Shown piece after piece: positions 25,202 to 36,599 of a DNA stretch of 64,000 nucleotides (position 1 is its first letter; the number at the start of each line of letters is the position of its first letter). The stretch is taken from positions 1 to 64,000 of the forward strand of contig JAENRP010000078.1 in NCBI GenBank assembly GCA_024741835.1, read 5' to 3'. Below the pieces are notes generated by a model. It worked only from the letters and a program-made list of their open reading frames with translations, was not told the DNA's origin and searched no databases. The position numbers and the translations under genes are program-made. This DNA comes from Diplocarpon mali. Taxonomy: Eukaryota > Ascomycota > Leotiomycetes > Helotiales > Drepanopezizaceae.

Positions 25202-28200
25202 TCAATTAATAGTAACTTCTATTAAAATCACTAATCTTACTCGTAGAGCGGGACTAGGAGTCAAATTTCCTAAAAGATGTTCTTTTATAAGACTATATGA
25301 CTTGACTTGCGGTCTAGGCCTAAGAGTCGATTTAAAAACTTTCCTTTATAAGACTATATGACTTAACTCGCAGGGCAAGCCTAGGAGTCGTCCTTAAGCC
25401 TGCTAAGCCCTTACTATCTTTTATAACCTTAATATATCTTTAAACGCTTTAAACTTTGCAACTATCTCTAATAGCTTTATAAATCTATCTACTACTATTT
25501 GATTAGTTAGGATATAGGTAATTAATAACTTATTCTTTATAATAAGGTTGCGGATAAAGTAGTAGGTAATATTAATATATTTCGATCGCTTATACAAGTA
25601 TGGATTCTTAGTAAGTGCAATTGCCTTTATATTATCTGCTTAGAGATTAATATAGTTCCTATCTTATTTAATATACTTAGTGAAACCTATATCTTTTAGA
25701 ACTTAGGCGATTTATAATCCTTGCTTGCAATTTGATAATATTAATATATATTCGGCCTTAGTGCTTATAATAGCTACTGATTTCTACTTCCTACTTCCTT
25801 ATAATATAGGTCTGCTATATAGCACTGCTACGCTTTTAAATATACTTTTCTAACCTTTCATATTTGCCTAATCGGAATTAGTATATACCTTAAGCTTTGC
25901 GCTTATATATTTCGTTAGTCCGTATCTTACCTTTTATATAATTATCAATCGAAGGTACCTTTTAAATCGCTTGACTATATTCTTATATCGAATCGTCAGA
26001 TCCTTTAGGTTCTGACTAAGTTGCCTAGTAATAAAGGCAATATCTGGTCTTATATATACTATAGTATATATAATTGCTCTAATGTCCTATTAATACTTCT
26101 TCAGATCTCCTCTTTGCTTATTTTTATTAGCAGGCTCTAACTTATTATACTTTCCTTCGATTGGAGTACGCTTTGGCTTAAAGTTAGGAGTATAAGTAGA
26201 GAGTCCTATTTAGTCTAAGATCTTTTTAATATACTACTCTTGATTTAACTAGAGTTCTTAAATAGAGCGGTTCCTTATAACGCAAATACTAAAGATCTTA
26301 TAAATTCCCCTTAGATCCTTGGTATTAAAACGTTTCCGAATTATTATAAAAAACCAATCTAATTAAGTAGTTGTTTTTACAACTATAGTAATATCATTAA
26401 TATATAATAGCAACTTGATTCTACGCTTAGTATAAGTAAATAGATAAGGGTTAGCTAGGCTTTAAACGAATCCCATTTCCACTAAAGCAGAGCTGTATAA
26501 GAGGTTCTAATCATAAGCTGATTATTTAAGCCTATAGATACTGCGGAGTATACAAAGGGAGTGGCTAGCGCATATAAGAATACTATTAGGTTAAGAGAGA
26601 AAAATCCGTTCCTTTATAATTACTTTGGTAAATGCATTTTTAATATTATACTATTTGCATTTAAGGTCCTTAGCGGCTACTATTGCTATAAATATGCAAA
26701 GGGTATTTATGCGAACTATTAGCGCGAATGTGTCGAAGTAGTCTTCTTTATACTATTAGGAGAAGTCCTTAACTATAAGCCTTACTTTATAATATTCTAA
26801 GGTCTTATTTGTATATATCTTAATTATAAAGACCTACTTTATTAATACTAGGTTTACATCCTTTAGCGTTAGTTCCTCTATTTATATACTATTTGCAATA
26901 AGAGAGCTTATCTCCTCTTAGATTGCCTTATTTTATACTACTCTATTCTTTAGATTATTGATAGCTTTATTATACGTCTTTAGAAGAGAGATTTTTATTA
27001 TCCTCTTAGCGGCTAGGAACGCATTATCTTCGTTAAAGCTCTATTAAAGTTCGAGCTTATAGATCCTATGCGCTATTATGGCCTAGATACGCTTAGACTC
27101 GCATTTATCTAAGGTATCTTCTGGTTCTAGGTCTTTATTCCTTTTTAAAGGCGTAGGTTCAGCTATAGGTTCTATAGGCTTATTATCTAAGGAACCGCTT
27201 TCTAATAGTAGAGGCTTATTATTACTTATACCTATTTTAGGAATATCCTTTACTATAGGTACTTTAACTAAAGGGATGATAATATTAAAGTTGTTTTATA
27301 CTTTAGGTAGTTCGCGGACGATAGGAATAGTCTATTCGGCCTTTAGGCGATTAGTAGGTTGTCGATTAGCAGGTGCGCTTGATATACTTAAGCTAAGAGA
27401 AAGGGGTTATTAGTTCGGCTTAATAGTATTACTATCAAGTAGTATACCTTGCGAATCTTTAGGTATATAAAGCTTTAAGGATAGCTCCCTCCTATTTCGA
27501 GATTTATCAAACTCAACTACTAAGGATATGATTACTTGCCTTAGATCTAGCGCGTATACTATCTATTATTTTATTATCTATTTAATATACTTAATAAATA
27601 TATACTCTCTACTTTAGTTTATTAGCTTCTTACTCTTTATACCTACGGGCTAAGACTTTAGGCTAATATAAGAGTAGTAGACGCTTTTAAAAACGCAGAT
27701 ATAGTCCAGGCTTAGTTTCTATTTAAAATATGCCTTATATAGCGATATTTAAGTGCTATTGACTATTAGTCTACTACTTATTCTATTTTGTAAGTATACA
27801 TTTGCTTTAATCGCAAGGTCCTAGAATTCTAGTAGTAGGTTAGCATCTTGTAATAGAGTGCGATAGTTAGTCTCTGCTTACTAGATGCTTCGCTTAGTAA
27901 TGCTATTTTAATAGGAACCTTTATATATTATAATTAGTTTATAATAAACTCCTTATTTTACCTATTTATTAAGCTTTACCTTAATCTTTAATACGTTATT
28001 AGACTTAATAGCTATTAGCTTTAATTAGGTCTAGCGTTCCTCTATCACTTTCTAAGTTTCTAGCTTTTCTATAAACTTAGATTTAGTCCTAGCGTAAATG
28101 GTTTATATCTGCTAAGTAGAGTTATCTACTATTTGAAAAAACTAATTATTTCCTTTGATTAAAGTTGTAAATAGTCTAATAATATTAATAGATATTAATG

Positions 28201-30355
28201 CTAGTATCGAATCTTTCTATAAACTAAGCTTAATTTGCATCCGATTTTAAAGTTTTATTAGCTTATAAATTCGGCATACTAGGCGATCCTTTAGTACTTA
28301 GATCTTCTATTTTAAGGTCGAGACCTTATATAGGCCCTTTAATTTCTTTAGCTTTAAATATACAAATCTTCTATATATTAGCTAATACCTTAATAGGCTT
28401 TCGACTTTTAATAGCTTTAATAGCCTATTATTAGTCGATGCTTTATTATTAGCAGCTAGAAAGGATTAGTAATAGCAGTTTAAGGTTTTGCCGTTTTCTA
28501 ATTATAAGCTTAGCTTAAGAGTCATTTTTAATAAAACCGTAAGATCTACTCGCGGTCCTAGCTTAAGAGTCGTCTCTAACGAATTTGCGAATTTCACTCG
28601 CGGTCTTAGCCTAAGAGTTATTTCTGCGAATTTCACTTATAATCCTAGCCTAAGAGTCGTCGTTAGCGAATTTGCAAAATCTACTCGCAATCCTAGCCTA
28701 AGAGTCATTTCTGCCAAATTCACTTATGATCCTAGCTTAAGAGTCCATTTATTCTCCCTATTCTTACTTAATTATATTAGGGCGGAGAGTGCACTTTCCT
28801 TAAAGGAATCCACTTATAGGTCTGGCCTAGGAGTCAATTTTTATAATATTACCTTTAAGATAATATAAAGTCCATCTTTAATTTTAACCTTAAAGATCAC
28901 TTTATAGTTATTATTTATAAATTATATAAATTGATTATTAAAAACTCTTATATAATTCAATTCTATATAGATCTTACAGTTAGATAAAAGATTAATACTT
29001 AGGCTAGGTATAAGGAGAACATTTTGCAAAAGGAAAGAAACACTAATAATATTTATCTCTACTATACCTATTAAGTCTATATATAACCTTCTATTACTAA
29101 CCTTAATAAAGCGCCTTTTTATTTTGGTAAGCGGGCCTTTAAATAAGTAGGATTTATTAATTATATATACTATACAACTAGTATTACTATACTAATCGGA
29201 TTTAAAGATCTTATAAAGATTGGCTTTTAAAATGTAAGCATCTTTATTATAATTATCATTTAAATTATCAAAAGTGGATTTAGATTTAAATAACCTACTA
29301 TTATTATTAAAGGTATCTGCTAAAGTTTTGGCTAAATAGCCTTTTCCTTTGCCTTTCCTTAATAGTTGCGGCCTTCGGTAGGATAAGGGCAGTTTGCTTT
29401 TTAACTTTTACTTCGATTGCTTCTTAATATTAAAGCTAGTAACTATATTAATCAGTTGCCTTCTAACTTTACAATTAGTAATATTATAAGCACTATTATA
29501 GAAGTAGCATCCTTAATAAGCTTAAGGGCTTGTCCTGCGCTCCTTCTTCTTCTTAGGCTTATTATTGCCTTATAATGCGGCATTTGCCGATTTAAAGCGT
29601 CCTTTAAGGTCTTATTCAATAGTTCAAAGGAGGTCGATCTTCTTATAGATCTTAAGGTTGGGTTAGATAAGAAGAGATTGTTTTATAATAGCGAACTTAG
29701 GAAAGAGGCTATTAAGTAGGAAATTAAAAAGCTGAGTTTCCTTAAAAGTTATAGCTATCCTAGGATCTGCGGCTCTTACTCTCCTCCTTACTTTATATAG
29801 TATAGACTAAGTAAAGTCTATATTTATATCTATATCCTTGCTATCTTTGTCTTTTCTATATTAAAATAAAGTGATCTGCTATAGTAGATATTAGGTATTA
29901 AGGGCAGTTGTTTAAAAGTATTTTACCTTTAATATATCCTATCTTATCTTCGCATTATTATAAACTCAAATAAAATCTCGGTCTTTATCGCTTAAACCTT
30001 TATTAATCTTAAGCTTATATTTAGCTAAGGCTAGCTTATACTCCTTCTCCTTTTCCACATTTAAAATCTGCCTTTAGGATTCTCGGTTATTATCTACTAA
30101 AGCTCTTAGGCTAAGCTTATTTAATATATCTGGCAAATCCTTAGCAGTTGTATTAGCTATTGAAGTAGAAGTAGACGAATCAGTAGAGGGAGTATAAGGG
30201 GCTATTCTTACGTATTTAATAAGTGTCTTTTAAATCGCTATTTTAATGCCTTTACTCTTAAAGTAAAGCTTTAAATCATCGAACTATTATTGCTAGTTCT
30301 TTTAAAAGAGTTAAAGGTCTTTAAGCTTGGTGTTTCAATTAGAATCGGATACTAT
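25202..30355 (-). pseudogene. C2 gag-pol polyprotein
   Basis: 1718 codons in one frame from an ATA (once ATG) at 30353-30355 to TGA at 25202-25204. Layout as in C1: zinc knuckle at 29471-29509, seven palindromic units at 28500-28834, then integrase, reverse transcriptase and RNase H. Three further motifs lie in the C-terminal tail (25239, 25305, 25366). The plus-strand open frame 28488-28868 is the antisense reading of the minisatellite, not a gene. Confidence 0.92.
28500..28834 (-). repeat. Coding minisatellite, seven palindromic-motif units
   Basis: Motifs start at 28500, 28548, 28596, 28635, 28683, 28722 and 28812, with plus-strand spacings 48, 48, 39, 48, 39 and 90. The order is the C1 pattern with one extra 39-bp unit. 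Confidence 0.9.
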
Positions 30356-30409
30356 TACTATTTTAAATAGAATTGCATTTAAAATCAAATAAATTAAATA
30401 GTTAAGGGC

Positions 30410-30655
30410 ACTCCTCCTATCGAAAAGTTAAAATGATTAAATAGCGGGTATTATAGAAGTATTAAATAGGGAGGAAGTCCTCTTATCGAAAAGGGTTTTT
30501 AGGTTATAATATAGGGAATCATACCTCTTATAAAATATAGTAAAGCAAGGAATTATACCTCTTATAGTACCAAAGGGGTTATAGAGCAAGGAATCATACC
30601 TCTTATAATATAAGTTGGCTGAATAGGGAATTATACCTCCTATTTGCCGATTGCT
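30410..30655 (-). repeat. C2 leader direct repeats
   Basis: Reverse complement of the C1 leader array, with GGAATCATACCTCTTAT-like text recurring about five times between the gag start and the primer site. Confidence 0.6.
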
Positions 30656-30761
30656 TGCCTTTTACTATAAGTCTTATTTAACTTCCTACTAATAGTTGCG
30701 GCGCAAGTACTTTCTAAAGGAAGTTAATAATCTATTATCGGTCTATTTAGGGCTTATAACC

Positions 30762-30956
30762 TATTAAGCTTAAATGAGTTGGCGCAATAGGTAATAGAAA
30801 CTTCTAAAGGTCGATAGTCGATATATTAGTAAGAGTTAGGAAAGGAAGGTTACCCCTTTCTTCCCTATAGCTATATATATATCAATATCCTACTGACTAA
30901 GCAGTAGGGTCATATGACAATACATTAGAGTGATGGCTGTATCACCTATCTCAACA
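30762..30956 (-). repeat. C2 5' LTR (195 bp)
   Basis: Ends TCAACA on the plus strand, i.e. starts TGTTGA on its own strand, the unmutated terminus. Confidence 0.95.
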
Positions 30957-30961
30957 TCCTC
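30957..30961. repeat. Target-site duplication of copia C2, right copy (TCCTC)
   Basis: Same bases as 24901-24905. R1 protease-region sequence resumes here. Confidence 0.88.
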
Positions 30962-32096
30962 TAACTTTAACCTTTACGTTTTTCACCTATCTATTAAAAT
31001 TGTATTTCGATCTAAAGATAGTCGAATAAATAAGGAGTTAATTACTAACAATTATTAATTAAGCCATTTCTGCCACTTTTTTAATTATTATATTAACTTT
31101 TGAACTATAATTAATCAGAGCCTTTGCTTTAACTAATTCTTCTATTAAATAAATAATAATAGGGCTTTTTATTGCAACTGCTAAATAATTTTAATTGATA
31201 TTCTAAGATATTAAAGCTATTACTATAATATTATAGTACCTTTAGGTTCCTTCGTTTTTTGCAATCTAAAGACATTTGATTAAGGCTAAGTGCTTCTTAA
31301 AGTTCTTTTATATTACAATTTCCATTTCCTTATTATTATTTAAATCTTTAAAGGCAACTAGGATATGCTTTCCTAGCACTTTATTAAAGCGTCTAATTAA
31401 ACTAAATAGGTCTTTAAACATAAGGTTAATTTACTAAGCTATAATATTCTTTATAGCTTTTTCTATTATAGTTGAACTAGCGTATTTATTAACAAATTTT
31501 TCCTATTTTAATATCTATCTCTTTCGCTTAAAGTTAGGGGTCTACGTAATAACTTTAACTTCTTAATCTTTAAGCTTAAAGCTATCTTTGTCTATTATAT
31601 CTCTAATCAATTTATCTATTATATTAGCTTTATCCTCATCTATTATAATTCCAGATTATTAAGTGTCTTTTAGCGTTTAGACTTTATATTAAGATTCCTA
31701 AGTTGCATATATTGATTTCTAGACTTTAGCTAGTTTTATTAGTATTAAAGGAGTAGTAGATTTAGAAGGACGCTAAGTATTCTAAGGGTTTCTAGATATA
31801 GAAGTAGTATTAATATTAGCAGATATATTATTATTAACCTATCTTAAGATAGAGATACCTTTAACTTCTATAGCTATTTAATTAGAAGCTAGGTCCTTAA
31901 GAACTCCCTTAGGTAGGTTGCTAGTTAAACTAGTATATATATAAGTTGGAATTTTAGCATTTATATCTATAATACGCTATCGTTCAATTAAATTCTTATC
32001 CTATTTCGTACTATATATTATTATTCGAATAGTCTATAACTATAAGCGATTCTGGTGCTTTTTAATAGGGATAGCTTCTAGCCTAGGATCTTTAAT

Positions 32097-33294
32097 ATAA
32101 AGCATTCTATACTTATTAATATATATAACCTTAGTATTAATAAAACGATAGAAAAGAGGGCAATCGTTGCAATACTTATATAAAGCGCAATTAGGTTCTT
32201 TATTATTGCAAAAGTTATAGGTTAGTCGTCTTCTATTGCTATTCTCTTAGTACCCTATAGTATTAATATTAATAAAGTGCTAATTGGGATTAATTTCTTC
32301 TTCTTTAATCAACTATTAAGTTTTTATATTAGCTAGTTATTTTAAATGATAAGAAGTAGGAGTCTAGTAATAAGAACTACTATATTGGTTTATAGTAGTC
32401 GAGTTTTGCCTATTACTAAATTAGGGAATATGCTATTTTTCTTATAAGAGATTATTAATCTTAGTTTTTAAGCTTTAGATTTAGAGTTTTGCAAATTAGG
32501 TCTTAAGTTCCTTAATTCTAGGGTTAGATCTTACTCCTAGGTTAGGACTGCAAGTGAAAGGTATGACCACTAGGTTCTTCTTTACCTCCTCTATAACTTC
32601 CAGAGCTTTCGAGTGTTCTTAAACCAGGCTCTTAAGGTCTTTAATATAAGAGGGAGTAGGGGCTTTTTCCTACTCTATAGCATTAATAGTTCTCTTATTA
32701 AGATCTGATTTTAAAGCAAAGGCTGAGAATTCCTTAAATAAGGCGAAGGTTATAGGGTCTTGCTTATTAATCTTGAAATACTTAATAACCTTATTTTAAA
32801 AGCTAGTAGGTAATCTAAGTAAGAAAAGGCGGCCTCTTTTAACTTTATTAAATATTTTCTAGCTAATTAAGGTATTTGATATATAAGTAAAAGTCCGATA
32901 ATAGTTCTTAAGTTCCTTAAGAGTATAAGTAACTAGAATAAATTCCTTTAAGAAAGCTAAGGTATTGCGAATCTGCTATCTATTAAATTTGCAAAATTCA
33001 GATTTAAGGGCCTTAATAAGGAGTTCTTATAAACTATAAGTTTTCTATTTAAGGAAGGACTTAATAATATCCTTCCTTATATGATTATAGTAGTAAGGAA
33101 GTTGAGAAATCATATCCTCTTATATAATACTAAAATTGTAATAAGTTTTCTTATATTACTTAAGAAAATTAATAATATTAGTACTTATAAAGTAAGGAGC
33201 ACTAAGGGAATTAAGAAGGGGAAAGTGACTAGTAATAGCCCTAAATGCGGCTATTATTGTTTTATATTAACTATCTAAGTTAATAGAATCTATA
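32097..33294 (-). pseudogene. R1 gag
   Basis: Reverse complement of R2 gag. The Cys-rich zinc-binding segment lies at about 32161-32227 and one palindromic motif at 32533-32555. The plus-strand open stretch 33081-33278 is its antisense shadow; the same shadow occurs in R2 (40455-40697). Confidence 0.82.
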
Positions 33295-34236
33295 GGAGGC
33301 AAAGGGGAAGCTTTAATATTATAAGATTGATTGCTAGGAGGAGTACTTTAAAATTTAAAAGGGTTTAAAGAATATTCAAAATCCGAGTCAATCTTAAAGT
33401 AATTAAGACGAGTTTGAAAAGATTTAAATAAAGGGTTAGTAAAAAGTTTAAAATTATTATTATTTTTAGTATTTTTTAATATTAATATTAAAAAAGTAGG
33501 TAGTAGTCTTAAGTTGTTTAAGGATGTCTTTTTATCCTTTTACTTATAGGCTAGACTTAAGAGTGGAATTCCGGATTCTATTAAAAGTTTAATCTGAGTT
33601 TGTTAAGAGATTCTAAGTAGGTACTAAATAGCTAATAGAAGTATTATAACTAATTATAATAAAATAATGTTTACCTAATTAAGGACCAATTTCTAAGATA
33701 AGGTTTATATCTAAGATTCTTCTTAGCCTTTAGGCCAATTCCTATTAGTCTTTAGAATAAAGGGGTCTTTAGAAACGATTCTAAGGCAATTTTTAAAGTT
33801 CTATTTAGCTAAGGCGGCTGAATTATCAGATTTGGATTTCTAAGGATTTTAAAGAGATACTTCTAATTGGAGTTTGCGCTTAATATTACTTAAGTACTCG
33901 AAACTACTGCTATTAGAGATTGCTATTATAAGGTTTATTAAACTTTTTATATTAAAAAGCCGAAAATTCCGAGAATCTTAGAGTTAAGGAAGAAAATAGG
34001 GGTTTTTAAAGCAAAGTCGAAAAGGGAAAATCTAAGGTTATTAATAGTTGCTAAATAAAAATCGATAGTTTTAAGTAATTAAGCGATTAAGGATAAGGGT
34101 TTTAAAAGTGATTAAAATGCTATAAGTGTTTTAAAGACGTATTTCAAAGGCCAGTCTTTTATTTGCAAATTAAGAGATCGATAAGGTTATATAAGGACGG
34201 AAATCTTAAGAAATCGGTCCTTGCGTAGGTCACTAA
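33295..34236 (-). other. R1 leader
   Basis: Between R1 gag and its 5' LTR, matching R2 39497-40442. It has one palindromic motif at 33542-33564 and otherwise no recognised feature. Confidence 0.65.
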
Positions 34237-34481
34237 TATAAAATAGAGGAGAGATAATATAAGAATAGGCCTAAGGGAAGACTTAAAAACAAAAGGAGGA
34301 AGCACTATAAGCGGGCTCTCTTAGATAAGATATTAAGAATAAGTCCTAAGTATAGGGTATATTTAGTACTATAGCAATACGCGCTGTCTCTATATATAAA
34401 AGGTTGCCCTTTTATCCTCCTACTAGCCTACGCCGATTATATAATATATATTACAAGACCTATCCATCTCAGGTCTCTATA
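34237..34481 (-). repeat. R1 5' LTR (245 bp)
   Basis: Same sequence as 39252-39496 and 54764-55008. Near its start it holds a 6-bp inverted repeat, AGACCT ... AGGTCT, separated by 9 bp. Confidence 0.92.
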
Positions 34482-34641
34482 CTAAAAGCTTAATATTCCT
34501 AATAATAAGCCTCCTTTTACTAAAATCAACCGCAAAGACATACTATAATATACCGCGCGCTATCACAAAGCTTAAAAGCTTGCTACCTCCTACTTGCAAT
34601 ACGCTTAAGAGCGTAACGCTAAGCAAGCTAACCGCTCCTAC
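34482..34641. other. 160-bp spacer between R1 and D, possibly host DNA
   Basis: Belongs to none of the elements here as far as I can align it. It keeps CG and CA dinucleotides better than its surroundings. A 14-15 base stretch (TACGCTTAAGAGCG) resembles the end of the B LTR, so a relic of a related LTR is possible. Confidence 0.5.
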
Positions 34642-34948
34642 TGTAACGGCTGCACCTCTACTTAGTGCAATTACCTAGGAGTACGGCGTTTTAGGGTTTT
34701 GCAATCTCGATTTAATATAGGGTTATCTCGAATCGACCCTGAAGGTGTAAAAGGATATTCTTATATATTATTATATAAATAGATAAAGAGCCTTAAGCTA
34801 CTTATATATATAAGGAAGAAGGGCTCTCCCCTAAGGAGGGTTCTTTAACTTCTTCGTTTCCTTTGTACTAGACCTATAGAATACGCCTTTTATACTACTT
34901 CTTACTTTTATACTTGATCTCGCACTTTAGCAGTTCTGTATTATTATA
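34642..34948 (+). repeat. D 5' LTR (right end tentative)
   Basis: The first 200 bp align with 63801-64000, after which the window ends. A TATATATAAGG box lies near 34804. I place the right end at TTATTATA (34948), a RIP-altered terminus, but cannot confirm it. Confidence 0.75.
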
Positions 34949-35640
34949 TTAAATAAAGAAGTTCTTCTCTACTAGGGATAGCTTTTAATAATATCCTACC
35001 CCTTTTGAAATTTAATTCGCAGTTGTTTCGACTTTCGATAGAGTTAGGATCCTAAAGATCTTTTAAACGAACTGGGAGCTTAAGTATAGCTTATTAACTA
35101 GTATAATCGAGGAACGCTTTTATTAGCCGGATTTTCTTAACTACTCCTTTTATAGAAGTGCTATAGGCAGAAGTTAGGAGAGCACTATGCTATTAGAACC
35201 CTTTTTCTACAGAACCCCTTTTTAACCGAATTACTATCGAAACTAAAATTGGTAAAATAAATTCCTTACTAGCTAGAAGTTAGCAAATATAAAATATACC
35301 CGGTTCGTTTAAGGAACTAGCTTCTATAGGGAGTACCCTTACCCTAGCCCTTAGGGCCGGACCTTCCTTTGCTGCTAAGGGCAAGAGACTATAATGCTAT
35401 AGCTAAGCCAATTAAGATAAATAAGACTTTTTAAATTTAAACGTCTTATAAGGAATAGTCTTAGGTTTAGAAGAATCCTTATAATGCTAAGATTAATCTA
35501 ATCGATAATTGCAAAGTAAGATTAGTAGGATTACCTAGGCTATCTTTAGCCTAAAGACCCTAGCTTATTAAAGCTAAGAAACGGCTTAGTGCGTATATTA
35601 GACTATTAAGTAAGAATCCACCTACCTTTGATAAAGCGAG
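34949..35640 (+). other. D leader and gag N-terminal region
   Basis: Degenerate sequence between LTR and recognisable Gag. Stops in all frames prevent placing the start codon. Confidence 0.45.
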
Positions 35641-36560
35641 ACTTAGCCTCTTTTAGAAGTCGATATAGATATGAAACGGCTAAAAATTCAGCTAATTGAA
35701 AAGATCACCCCTTTTAATAATAGAACCTCTTTAATATATAAGTAGTAGTTAGCTTTAGCCTAAGACCGATTGCAAGTCAACGCCGACTTGTATCCAAATA
35801 AGCGAGCTCGCTAAGCCCTTATTTAAGGATCTACTATAGGATAAGCCCGAATGTACCTCGAATCCTAATACCTTTTAAAGACTAACCCCTTTTAAAACTG
35901 TTAGGAAATAGTGGAACTGCTAAGCAATTACTTTTTAATTAGCTAAGAGGTAGACTTATTCTAATCTACTTTCTACTACCTTTATATAAAGGAAGCTGGT
36001 TATTTTAAAGAAACTTTCCCTTAGTTTTAAGCCCGATTCTAGTCTGCTGCGATCTAGGAAGAGGTCTTAAGATCTAAGTAGTTCTTCTTTATATAGAATA
36101 AGATTACCCCTTAGCTTAAAGCTACTTATACCTTAGCTAAGGCCTCTTAAGGGAAGGACTATACTATTATAGTTAACTAATTAAATGCCTTTAATATTAA
36201 ATACTAAAGTAATCAACTTCTTAATCCTTTAATAAGAAGTAAGGCGACCTTAGTATTATACTAAAAGATATCTAATTCGCTTCTTATTAAGACTGCTTGC
36301 AGTTTAAGCGCTAGAAATACCACTTGAGTTTCTAGGCTATTAGCCCTAAAGCCTATTACCCCTTTTTACTAAGATACGCCAGCTAAGGCTAGTTCTCCTA
36401 CTTTACCCTTTAAGTAAGCCACTTGCTAGACCTATAGTAAAACTGGTTATTATAAGACTAAGTGTCCTTTTATAAGTAAGATTAATGCCTTAGAGGATAT
36501 AAAGGAAGATGATCTGACTCTAGACTTAATTAAAAATAGGATTGAAATAGAAAAAGATTA
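35641..36560 (+). pseudogene. D gag
   Basis: Retrotransposon Gag-like helical region in the frame of 35764 (R-L-Q-V-N-A-D-L-Y-P-N near 35767). It ends in a CCHC knuckle at 36424-36465 of the form C-W-T-C ... G-H-Y-K-T-K-C, with Trp now a stop, Cys now Tyr and His now Tyr. Pol is in the -1 frame relative to gag, as in B. Confidence 0.8.
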
Positions 36561-36599
36561 GGAAAACGAAAAGGCTTAGGAAAAGACTCTTACTTAGGC

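Larger units (their letters stand above)
24906..30956 (-). mobile_element. C2: Ty1/copia retrotransposon, 6051 bp, inserted in R1 protease region
   Basis: Minus-strand copy of the C1 family with 195-bp LTRs at 30762-30956 (5') and 24906-25100 (3'). It is 39 bp longer than C1. The difference equals one 39-bp minisatellite unit, so I infer no other net length change. The outer end of the 5' LTR (30900-30956) keeps many CA/TG dinucleotides. Confidence 0.96.
13828..32096 (-). pseudogene. R1 pol (protease, reverse transcriptase, RNase H, integrase), in three pieces
   Basis: R1 pol is cut by C2 inside the protease region and by B near the C-terminal end, beyond the integrase core. Its pieces are about 30957-32096, 21275-24905 and 13828-14118, all on the minus strand. 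They match R2 pol collinearly, with motifs at 24561, 24399, 22432 and 13836 pairing with 43094, 43256, 45223 and 46658. Reading frames are riddled with RIP-type stops. Domain landmarks are easier to see in R2 and are given there. Confidence 0.85.
1..34481 (-). mobile_element. R1: giant Ty3/gypsy-type LTR retrotransposon, minus strand, split by three younger elements, 3' LTR off the left edge
   Basis: This is the reverse complement of R2 (39252-55008). The match runs, with the three insertions removed, from the 5' LTR at 34237-34481 through leader, gag, pol, ORF2 and ORF3 to within about 190 bp of the missing 3' LTR. C1, B and C2 lie inside it, each flanked by a 5-bp duplication. Without them about 15.25 kb of R1 is present. 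R1 and R2 stay collinear over long stretches: three palindromic motif sites in ORF2 (12573, 11187, 10302) pair with 47922, 49308 and 50193 with no net length change. One difference is a 42-bp, in-frame length change near the end of ORF2. All genes are broken by RIP-type TAA and TAG codons. Confidence 0.93.

Noticed and set aside
28488..28868. 126-codon repeat protein on the plus strand
   Set aside because: It is the antisense reading of the copia minisatellite; the sense frame on the minus strand is part of gag-pol.
34482..34641. Spacer as a solo LTR of a B-like element
   Set aside because: Only a 14-15 base resemblance to the B LTR end; no matching start and no target duplication.
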